A stretch of DNA of 19,080 nt from an uncultured Collinsella sp. (GTDB lineage Bacteria > Actinomycetota > Coriobacteriia > Coriobacteriales > Coriobacteriaceae). Numbering within the stretch: position 1 is the stretch's first letter; each line of letters opens with the position of its first letter. Shown piece after piece: positions 8,002 to 14,523 of this stretch. The stretch covers positions 1 to 19,080 of the forward strand of contig URIE01000026.1 of assembly GCA_900547805.1 (NCBI GenBank), given 5' to 3'. Below the pieces are notes generated by a model that was given only the letters and a program-made list of their open reading frames with translations, searched no databases and was not told the origin of the DNA. A program made the position numbers and the translations under genes.

Positions 8002-8196
8002 CTAGACAAACAGCACGTGCGCGAGCAGGGCACACACGCACACCGCTCCAAATACCAGCGCCACGATCGAGATCACGCGGTCGGCCATGTCCATGTTGGC
8101 ACGATTCGTAAAGAACCGATCTTCGGCGGCGTCGACACGCGCCTCACGTACCAGCTCGGCAACCACCTCGCGGCCATCAAGCATCTTTGTATCCAT
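8002..8196 (-). CDS. Small single-span membrane protein, unknown function
   Basis: A 64-residue protein not recognised as a known family. The N-terminal ~45 residues are charged and hydrophilic (MDTKMLDGREVVAELVREAR), followed by one hydrophobic span (~45-63, ISIVALVFGAVCVCALLAHV) ending at the C-terminus, so the bulk is probably cytoplasmic with a C-terminal anchor. The start is the internal ATG at 8196 because an excellent GGGGAGGT (8201-8208) precedes it by 4 nt; an upstream ATG at 8226 has a poorly placed site. It sits 60 bp after kup and 110 bp before the KdpD-like kinase on the same strand, so it may be an accessory or regulatory subunit of either. That role is inferred from position only. 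Confidence 0.65.
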   Translation of the reverse strand: MDTKMLDGREVVAELVREARVDAAEDRFFTNRANMDMADRVISIVALVFGAVCVCALLAHVLFV

Positions 8197-8200
8197 GTTT

Positions 8201-8208
8201 ACCTCCCC
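8201..8208 (-). promoter_or_regulatory. Strong Shine-Dalgarno deciding the start of the small membrane protein
   Basis: GGGGAGGT on the minus strand, spaced AAAC from ATG 8196. It is among the best ribosome sites in the window and argues that the 64-residue reading frame is truly translated. Confidence 0.7.
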
Positions 8209-8256
8209 GGCCTCAATCTTGTCCATCAAAAACCAACTCCGTGTAGCCGCCGACGT

Positions 8257-10284
8257 CTACGGCCGCTCGTTGGGGGCCAGGCGCTGCATCTTGTTCACGG
8301 CCTTGAACTTGGTGAACAGCGGCACGTACTCAAAGCTCACGTTGGAGTTCTCCAGGCCGTACCAGCGTGCAGGCGTGCCGGCGGCGCGGCGGATGATGTA
8401 CTTGAGCGTGATGGCCGTACGCTCGCTCGGCTCCACATCGCTTTCGGGCGCCAGAAGCTTACGGATCAGGACGAACTTGAACGTACCGATGTTGCCCGGA
8501 TCCTTGTAGACCGAGTAGTCATGCGTCTGCGCCGGCAGCTCGCCGGTGGCAGCCAGGTCCTGAACGACCTGACGCAGATAGGCATTGACGCGCTGGTTGA
8601 TCTTGTAGCCCAGGTACAGATGCACGCGGAACACGTAGTCGGTGCCGAACGTCTCGACCGAATAGGCAAAGGTATGCGGCTCGTCCATGGTCTCGACATT
8701 CACGAACCACCAGGCGCGAGCGCGCTTGGGATGCTTGTCCAAGATCGAGTAGACGATATCACGGTCGATGTAGTCGGTATGGGTGTCCTTGGTCAGGTAC
8801 ACGATGTTGTCGCTCAGACGCTCGTAGCGATCGTCATCGCGCAGGCGCTTGAGCTGCGGCAGATAGCTGCGCAGCGGCAGCAGCGTAAACTGGCGCTGCT
8901 CGACCGCCGTGCCGTTGTACCAGCACACCATGATGCCCATGATGAGTGCAGCCATGAGGATGGTGAAGTAGCCGCCGTGGAAGAACTTGGTGAGCGAGCT
9001 CACGAAGAAGAAGCCTTCGAGCAAAAGGAAGAAGGCCGCGAAGATCCACGGAGCAACCTTGAGCTTGCGCTCCTCGTGCAGGTAGAAGAAGAGCAGCAGC
9101 GTGGTGCACATCATAGTCAGCGTAATGGCAAGGCCGTAGGCGGCTTCCATATGCGCCGAGTTCTGGAACAGCAGCACCACGATGACGCAGCCGACAAGCA
9201 TGACGTTGTTGACCATGGGGATGTAGAGCTGGCCCTTGGTCTCGGCGGGATAGAAGACCTGCATGTGCGGCATGAGGTCCAGACGGCTGGCCTCGGACAC
9301 CAGCGAGAATGCGCCGGTGATAAGCGCCTGCGAGGCAATGATGGCCGCGACGGTGGAAAGGCCGACGGCAAACGGGCGCAGGCCCGGGGCGAGCATCTGG
9401 TAGAACGGGTTGAGGTCGGCAATGCCCATGAGCTCGGGGTTGGCAGCGTTGTTCATAAGCCAAGCGCCCTGGCCCATATAGGAAAGCAGCAGGCAGCACT
9501 TAACGAACGGCCAGGTAGCGTAGATGTTGCCGCGGCCGACGTGGCCCATGTCGGAGTAGAGCGCCTCGGCACCGGTGGTGGCGAGAAAGCAGCTGCCCAG
9601 AATCATGATGCCCGCGTGGTTGTTGGGGCTCAGCAAAAAGGCGATGCCGCGCACCGGGTTGAGGCACAGCAGCACGGCGGGGTGCTGGAGGACAAAGAAC
9701 AGACCCGTACCGCCCAAGAACAGGAACCACAGCGTCATGATGGGGCCAAAGGCGTGACCGATCTTGGCCGTACCGATGCGCTGTACCAAGAAGAGCACGA
9801 TGATGATGGCGAGCGTAATGGCGACGACGCGGCCTTGGTCATCGCCCAGCACGGCATGGACCGCCGGGATGGTGCGCAGGCCCTCGATGGCCGTGGTAAC
9901 GGTAACGGCCGGCGTCAGGATGCCGTCGGCGAGCAGCGCGGCGCCACCCAGCATGGCGGGGATGATAAGCCACTTGCCGCAGCGCTTGACCAGGCTGTAC
10001 AGGGCAAAGATACCGCCCTCACCATGGTTATCGGCGCGCAGTGAGATGAGCACGTACTTGATGGTGGTCAGCAGCGTGACCGTCCACACGACAAGGGAGA
10101 GCGCGCCGAGCACGAACTCCTCCGTGACGCTTCCGATGCCGCCGTTGCCGGCAACGAGCGCCTTGGTTACATACATAGGGCTGGTGCCGATATCGCCGTA
10201 CACCACGCCCAGCGTGACGAGCATCGCCGAGATGCTCACAGGAATCGCAGCGTGCGAGGCTGCCTCCTTGGCCTTTTGTTCCAT
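8257..10284 (-). CDS. kup: Kup-type potassium uptake protein
   Basis: A 675-residue membrane transporter of the KUP/HAK/KT family, which imports K+ with protons. The family signature GVVYGDIGTSPMYV is at ~26-39, followed by KYVLISLRADNHGEGGIFALY and about a dozen hydrophobic spans to ~residue 455, including the conserved GALLL-like loop VTVTTAIEGL. The C-terminal ~200 residues are a soluble domain, as in E. coli Kup (622 residues). The start is ATG 10284, with GGGAGG about 10 nt upstream; the TTG at 10302 lies inside that ribosome site region. Downstream on the same strand come a small membrane protein and a KdpDE-like pair, suggesting one potassium-homeostasis operon or regulon. No c-di-AMP riboswitch fits in the short leader. 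Confidence 0.93.
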   Translation of the reverse strand: MEQKAKEAASHAAIPVSISAMLVTLGVVYGDIGTSPMYVTKALVAGNGGIGSVTEEFVLGALSLVVWTVTLLTTIKYVLISLRADNHGEGGIFALYSLVKRCGKWLIIPAMLGGAALLADGILTPAVTVTTAIEGLRTIPAVHAVLGDDQGRVVAITLAIIIVLFLVQRIGTAKIGHAFGPIMTLWFLFLGGTGLFFVLQHPAVLLCLNPVRGIAFLLSPNNHAGIMILGSCFLATTGAEALYSDMGHVGRGNIYATWPFVKCCLLLSYMGQGAWLMNNAANPELMGIADLNPFYQMLAPGLRPFAVGLSTVAAIIASQALITGAFSLVSEASRLDLMPHMQVFYPAETKGQLYIPMVNNVMLVGCVIVVLLFQNSAHMEAAYGLAITLTMMCTTLLLFFYLHEERKLKVAPWIFAAFFLLLEGFFFVSSLTKFFHGGYFTILMAALIMGIMVCWYNGTAVEQRQFTLLPLRSYLPQLKRLRDDDRYERLSDNIVYLTKDTHTDYIDRDIVYSILDKHPKRARAWWFVNVETMDEPHTFAYSVETFGTDYVFRVHLYLGYKINQRVNAYLRQVVQDLAATGELPAQTHDYSVYKDPGNIGTFKFVLIRKLLAPESDVEPSERTAITLKYIIRRAAGTPARWYGLENSNVSFEYVPLFTKFKAVNKMQRLAPNERP

Positions 10285-10319
10285 AAGCCGGTTTCCTCCC
10301 AACTTTAATGTTCGAAGGA

Positions 10320-10325
10320 ATTATA
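10320..10325 (-). promoter_or_regulatory. Candidate -10 box for kup
   Basis: TATAAT on the minus strand, 35 bp before the kup ATG. The matching -35 is poor (CATTCA at 17-bp spacing). If correct, the leader is only about 28 nt. Confidence 0.4.
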
Positions 10326-10414
10326 GGTAATCGGCCCATGTTTGAATGGCACTGTTTTCCCAGCTAAATAAACATTTATACGGCCTTTAGGCCACCTCGG
10401 CGATATGGAATGCA

Positions 10415-10435
10415 ACAAAGGGACTGTCCCTTTGT
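10415..10435. repeat. Short perfect palindrome (REP-like) upstream of kup
   Basis: ACAAAGGGA and TCCCTTTGT (10415-10423 and 10427-10435) are exact inverse complements around a 3-nt loop. It lies 17 bp past the nitroreductase stop and upstream of the kup promoter. Its minus strand contains ACAAAGGGACAG, shared with the hairpin at 7920-7970. It may help end nitroreductase transcripts, though there is no strong U-run. Confidence 0.65.
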
Positions 10436-10451
10436 CACATCGCCGCATTCG

Positions 10452-11324
10452 TTACTTGCCGAGCCAGTTTTTGAACCACCACTCCATAGAACGGCTCATC
10501 TCGGCCATAAAGTGGCTCGTGTGCTTGCGGGTGTAGATATCCACCACGCGCTCGCCTACCTCGCGGGCATGCGGACGGAACATCGCGTCCATCTCGGCCA
10601 CCTGCGCATCCATGGTCGCAGCGTCGGCACGACAGTAACGCTCCTCGTGCACCAGATTCACCACGGGGTGCGCGATTGCCGGGCGCTCCTTACGGGGCGT
10701 GCCGATGATGAGCATCGACAGCGGCATGGTATACGGAGGCAGATCCAGCAGCTCGGCCACTTCCTCGGCATTCTCGACGATATCACCGATATAGCAGCTC
10801 CCCAAGCCCAGAGCCTCGGCGGCAACCACGGCGTTTTGCGCGGCGATCACGGCGTCCTGGGCCGCGATGGCAAAGTCGCCCAAACCCGGCGCGCGGCGGG
10901 GCGCCTTGCCTGTACGCTCTACAAACTCGGGCTCAAAGCAACCCACATGCTCAAACAGATCAATCCACTTGGCATAGTCGACCACAAATATTAGTGCCCA
11001 GGGCGCCTTGGCGATCATGGGCTGGTGGTCGCATAGGTCGGCCAGGCAATCGAGCGTAGCCTGCTCGCGAATGCTCACGATGGAATACATCATCATGGCG
11101 CCCGCCGACGGCGCACGGCTCGCCGCATGCAGAATCGCTGCACGCTGCTCGTCGGTCACCGCCACGGAACGGTCGTCGTCATCGCGCGCGAAGGCACGCG
11201 TAGACGAGCGATGCTCCAAAATGTCCAGCACCGCGTTGCCCGTAGTCTCGACCGGATAGCCGCACATATCCACGCCCGCAGCTCCGTCGCCGCCCATGTC
11301 CGCCTTGCAAACCTGCTCGCTCAT
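10452..11324 (-). CDS. Nitroreductase-family FMN oxidoreductase
   Basis: A 290-residue member of the FMN-dependent nitroreductase superfamily; such enzymes use NAD(P)H to reduce nitro groups, quinones or flavins in the cytoplasm. The FMN-phosphate binding start motif is HRSSTRAF (R39, S40, R43), followed by AASRAPSAG (~70), the helix AAQNAVVAAEALGLGSCYIGDI (~165-190) and the IIGTPRKERP segment (~222-232). The last ~50 residues (DAMFRPHAREVGERVVDIYTRKHTS onward) form an arginine/histidine- and tryptophan-containing tail such as dimer-swapping NfsA/FRP-like members carry. The first ~28 residues are a Gly/Asp-rich extension with two cysteines; the first ATG is kept because GAGGG lies 7 nt upstream and internal ATGs lack good sites. 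It appears monocistronic. The substrate is unknown. Confidence 0.86.
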   Translation of the reverse strand: MSEQVCKADMGGDGAAGVDMCGYPVETTGNAVLDILEHRSSTRAFARDDDDRSVAVTDEQRAAILHAASRAPSAGAMMMYSIVSIREQATLDCLADLCDHQPMIAKAPWALIFVVDYAKWIDLFEHVGCFEPEFVERTGKAPRRAPGLGDFAIAAQDAVIAAQNAVVAAEALGLGSCYIGDIVENAEEVAELLDLPPYTMPLSMLIIGTPRKERPAIAHPVVNLVHEERYCRADAATMDAQVAEMDAMFRPHAREVGERVVDIYTRKHTSHFMAEMSRSMEWWFKNWLGK

Positions 11325-11537
11325 CGCCCTACCCTCGCCAATTCTTTAAGAAGCCTTTACGTTTCCGTGTAATTCCCGTCCATTATCGCGCAGGTCGCCA
11401 CTACATTGCGCCACACCGCCACACGTGCGCGTTAATATGGCTGGTTGTTGTGCGCAGCCCGCAAATGCAGCGCATATTTAGGTAACAATCGGGTAAACCC
11501 CCGCTTTCGTAGGTTTTAGTTTGTGAGGAGTCTCAGC

Positions 11538-13838
11538 ATGTTCGCTGCCGCCATCTCGCTCGTCGGTCTTGCGGCGACCGTCTACCTTGTCTTGCGCGAG
11601 GCCAAGGCCATTCGCGCTCAGTCGGGCACCGTCACCAAGGGCGCCTTCGCCTGGAGCATCGCCTTTGGCCTGTTCCAGCTCTTTTTGACCGTCTGGGGCG
11701 CTATTGGCCTCGTCGCACAAAACGAGCCGCTCGCCTTTGTGATGCTCATCCTGACCAACGCCATCCTCACCGGATGCGCTTGGGCCAGCATCGCACGCGA
11801 CCGCATCGCCCCGCGCGTCTTTGCGTTCGCCGTGCCCGACGCCCCCGCCCCCACCGGCAAGCTCGCCCGCCTGCGCGGCGCCTTTGTGGGCAAACCACTC
11901 GTCGCCGCCGTCCTGTGCCTGCTGCTCGCCGGCGTCTTTGCGCTGCTGGGCATGGAGGTCTCGTCCAACCACGACTTTACCTGGGTCTACCCCCTGTGCA
12001 TCCTGCTCGAGTGGGCCATCATCACCGTGCTCATGACCGGCTTGTTCTTCCTATTCCAGCGCCACGGCGCAGCTCCCGCGGTCCTGGCCTTTGCCCTCTT
12101 TGTCCTAGGCATTGCCGAGTTCTTCGTCATCACGTTTAAATCCATGCCCATCCAGCCGGGCGACCTTTCGGCCATCTCCACCGCCGCCGCGGTCGCCGGC
12201 AACGGCTACACCTTCTCCATCTCGCTGTTCTGCGTGCTGTCCATGGGCTTTACCGCCATCGCCATGCTGCTATGCGAGTACGCCGGCCTGGTGGCGCCGC
12301 ACCGTCAGAAGGGTGCCGCCAACGCCAAGCGCATGCTGCTCACCAACCTGCTCGTCGCCGTACTGTGCCTGGGCGGCGTGACCGCGCATGTCACCCTCAT
12401 CGACTACTACAACACCCTCGGCATCACCGTCTACACCTGGCGCCCGCTCGAGAGCTACTGGCGCGAGGGCTACCTGCCTGCCTTTATTAGTGCGGCGCAG
12501 TCCATCAAGCCGCCCAAACCCGCCGACTACTCCGTCGACGATGCCAAGGCCACGCTCAAAAAGTACGCCAAGGCCTACGACAAGTCCGACGCGGCCAAGA
12601 GCGACGAGCGCGCCGCCGCAAAGGAGCAGTTCGACAGCGAGAAGCCCACGGTCATCGCCATCATGAACGAGACCTTCTCGGATCTGTCGATCTACCAGAA
12701 CATGCGCGCCGGCTACGAAGGCCCGCAGTACTTTAAGAGCCTGTCCAACTGCCTCAGCCGCGGCAAGCTCTACGTGAGCGCCTACGGCGGCGGTACCGCC
12801 AATACCGAGTTTGAGTTTATGACCGGCAACTCCATGGCCAACCTGGGCTCGGGCGTGTACCCCTACACCATCTACAACATGGAAACGACCGGTAATCTGG
12901 CAGAGCAGTTCAAATCGCTCGGCTATTCCACCACGGCCATGCACCCCAACCACGCGACCAATTGGAACCGCGAGAACGTCTACAAGGACCTTGGCTTTGA
13001 CCAGTTCCTGTCCATCAACGATTTCCAGGGAGCCGACACCCTGCGCGGTATGGTGACCGACCAGGCTACCTACGACAAGATTCTTGAGCTGCTCGACCAG
13101 AACGCCGATCCGCAGTTTATCTTCGACGTGACCATGCAGAACCACTCGGGCTACGATACGGGCCTGCTGCCGGTCGACAAGCAGATGCACCTGAACATCG
13201 ACACGACCGACCTGGACACCAAGACCGTCGAGGACGGCACGCTGTCCGATGTCGACGAGTATGTCTCGTGCATCGAGCAGTCCGACCAGGCGCTTCGCTA
13301 CTTCCTCAACGCCCTGAGCAAGCTCGACCGTAAGGTGGTCGTGGTGTTCTGGGGCGACCACCAGCCGTTCTTCCCGTCCAAGTTCAACGACAAGTGGTTT
13401 ACCGGCGAAGACGATGCCACGCACCAGGAACGTCTGTGGCAGACCGACTACATCATCTGGGCCAACTACGACGTTGCCGGTTGCGACCAGACGAGCGAGG
13501 TCGACGACCTGTCCACCAACTACCTGTCCACCCAGCTGATGCAACTGATCGGCGCACCGCTGACCGACTACCAGAAGGCGCACATGACGCTGCGCGAGTC
13601 GCTGCCCGCCATCAACTCCGTGGGCTACGAGGACGCCAGCCTGCGCTGGGCGCTCTCCTCCAACGTCACCGGTGACGACGCCGTTGCCGCCGCTGCCACC
13701 AAGGCGCGCGAGGATTACGCCAAGATGCAGTACTACGAGATGTTCCGCGACGGCAAGAACGTCTACACCGAGCACTTCCAGACCGAGGCCAACGAAACCG
13801 ACCCCAACCTGGCGCCGGGCACGACCAAGATTAAGTAG
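11538..13838 (+). CDS. LtaS-like membrane phosphoglycerol transferase (alkaline-phosphatase superfamily)
   Basis: A 766-residue membrane enzyme of the LtaS/MdoB sulfatase-like group, which moves glycerol-phosphate from phosphatidylglycerol onto glycolipid or glycan outside the cell. The N-terminal ~300 residues hold about six to seven hydrophobic spans; then comes a linker and an extracellular catalytic domain. Visible active-site features are MNETFSD with probable nucleophile T379, AYGGGTANTEFEFMTG, MHPNH (H469) and WGDHQPFF (D607, H608 metal ligands). The start is ATG 11538 with GAGGAG (11525-11530) 7 nt upstream; the GTG at 11523 falls within that site region. The C-terminal tail (~700-766) after the enzyme domain is polar. 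It is followed by a structured repeat with a terminator hairpin. The exact polymer made is not decidable here. Confidence 0.9.
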   Translation: MFAAAISLVGLAATVYLVLREAKAIRAQSGTVTKGAFAWSIAFGLFQLFLTVWGAIGLVAQNEPLAFVMLILTNAILTGCAWASIARDRIAPRVFAFAVPDAPAPTGKLARLRGAFVGKPLVAAVLCLLLAGVFALLGMEVSSNHDFTWVYPLCILLEWAIITVLMTGLFFLFQRHGAAPAVLAFALFVLGIAEFFVITFKSMPIQPGDLSAISTAAAVAGNGYTFSISLFCVLSMGFTAIAMLLCEYAGLVAPHRQKGAANAKRMLLTNLLVAVLCLGGVTAHVTLIDYYNTLGITVYTWRPLESYWREGYLPAFISAAQSIKPPKPADYSVDDAKATLKKYAKAYDKSDAAKSDERAAAKEQFDSEKPTVIAIMNETFSDLSIYQNMRAGYEGPQYFKSLSNCLSRGKLYVSAYGGGTANTEFEFMTGNSMANLGSGVYPYTIYNMETTGNLAEQFKSLGYSTTAMHPNHATNWNRENVYKDLGFDQFLSINDFQGADTLRGMVTDQATYDKILELLDQNADPQFIFDVTMQNHSGYDTGLLPVDKQMHLNIDTTDLDTKTVEDGTLSDVDEYVSCIEQSDQALRYFLNALSKLDRKVVVVFWGDHQPFFPSKFNDKWFTGEDDATHQERLWQTDYIIWANYDVAGCDQTSEVDDLSTNYLSTQLMQLIGAPLTDYQKAHMTLRESLPAINSVGYEDASLRWALSSNVTGDDAVAAAATKAREDYAKMQYYEMFRDGKNVYTEHFQTEANETDPNLAPGTTKIK

Positions 13839-13865
13839 CTGCTAGCTGCTGAGCCACAACTGAAA

Positions 13866-13995
13866 CGTCTGTCCAGGCGGAGGCATATAAGGTTCCCTGC
13901 TCGGACAGTCCTGCGCAAGACGGGGGCCACATTAAGTGGCCCCCTTTGCGTGCGGAACTCGCGATGAACCTTATATGCCTCCGCCCGGACAGACG
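13866..13995 (+). repeat. 130-bp structured element with 30-bp terminal inverted repeats, copy 1
   Basis: Arms 13866-13895 (begins CGTCTGTCCAGGCGGAGG) and 13966-13995 (ends CGCCCGGACAGACG) are inverse complements with one mismatch. Between them is a GC hairpin GGGGGCCAC-ATTAA-GTGGCCCCC (13922-13944) followed by TTT. It starts 28 bp after the LtaS-like stop. The core 13911-13970 recurs inverted at 19021-19080. It resembles a MITE-like or structured intergenic repeat that also supplies a terminator to the upstream gene. No target-site duplication is obvious to me. Confidence 0.8.
13922..13947 (+). terminator. Terminator hairpin inside structured element copy 1
   Basis: A perfect 9-bp GC stem with loop ATTAA, followed by TTTG. 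It lies about 85 bp after the LtaS-like stop and is the first strong hairpin with a U-run downstream of it. Confidence 0.65.
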
Positions 13996-14050
13996 CCCTG
14001 TTGTTGGAGCGCAGCTTGTCATAGGGGTATCCGCTGAACATATATAAGTC

Positions 14051-14077
14051 GAAGGCCACGTCTTGTGGCCTTCTTTG
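14051..14077 (+). terminator. Second terminator-like hairpin, same stem with another loop
   Basis: GAAGGCCAC-GTCTT-GTGGCCTTC followed by TTTG. The stem is identical to that of the inverted element copy at the right end of the window, but the loop differs. It ends just before the palindromic array. Confidence 0.65.
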
Positions 14078-14082
14078 TATCC

Positions 14083-14435
14083 GGAAACCGTGTCCCAGAA
14101 TTCACGTCCGGAACGGGATGCAGTTTCCGCTTGGGACCTGATTGGGAAAGTGTGTCCCACTATTCAGCTGGATTCCGGGATGTATTTTCCGGTTGAGGCT
14201 CGTTGGGAAAGTGCGTCCCACTTTGGGGGCTGATTCTGGGACGTGGTTTCCGGTTGGCTCTCATTGGGAAAGTTCATCCCATTTCTCGGCCTAATTATGG
14301 GACGCAGTTTCCCGTTGAGGACCCTTTGGGAAAGAGCGTCCCGGTCTGGGCGCTCAAACTGGGATGGATTTTCCGGATGAGGGCTTGACGGAAAATGTGT
14401 CCCGTTCCGGGCACTAATTGTGGGATGCAGTTTCC
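14083..14435. repeat. Left palindromic array: six 61-62-bp units, twelve alternating 15-bp half-sites
   Basis: Each unit has a half-site reading GGAAA-5 nt-TCCCA, a 16-nt loop, and the inverted half-site TGGGA-5 nt-TTTCC. Forward half-sites begin at 14083, 14145, 14206, 14267, 14329 and 14390; inverted ones at 14114, 14176, 14237, 14298, 14360 and 14421. All six loops are 16 nt and the gaps between units 15-16 nt, so half-sites recur every ~31 bp. Consensus half-site: GGAAAnTGCRTCCCA. Loops and gaps vary more than half-sites. The 61-62-bp period is not a multiple of three, so open frames across it are not coding. Confidence 0.9.
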
Positions 14436-14460
14436 GCTTGCGGAGTCTCCACTCAACAGA

Positions 14461-14495
14461 AAACCCGGGTGGCCTGTTTTTGGCTACCCGGGTTT
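14461..14495 (-). terminator. Intrinsic terminator of the large surface-protein gene
   Basis: Arms AAACCCGGGTGGCC (14461-14474) and GGCTACCCGGGTTT (14482-14495) pair with one G-U/mismatch around a 7-nt loop. It lies 28 bp after the surface-protein stop on the minus strand and is followed there by a short U-run (TTTTCTG). The plus-strand side also ends in TTTTT, so it may work both ways. Confidence 0.8.
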
Positions 14496-14523
14496 TTGGG
14501 TTGTCGATATGTTCGACTGGCTA

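Noticed and set aside
5984..10044. Two long plus-strand open frames (5984-8005 and 8017-10044)
   Set aside because: They lie antisense to the kinase and kup genes, are rich in Arg/His/Gly/Ala with no recognisable motif, and arise from GC-biased codon use of the real genes.
10303..10451. c-di-AMP (ydaO-type) or other riboswitch in the kup leader
   Set aside because: The likely transcription start leaves only a ~28-nt leader, and no conserved riboswitch core is visible.
12270..13775. 501-codon minus-strand open frame
   Set aside because: Antisense to the LtaS-like gene, low-complexity Val/Gly/Leu composition, no family features; a codon-bias shadow.
14083..14435. CRISPR array
   Set aside because: Repeats are 15 bp and alternate in orientation, the 15-16-nt fillers are related to each other, and no cas gene is present.
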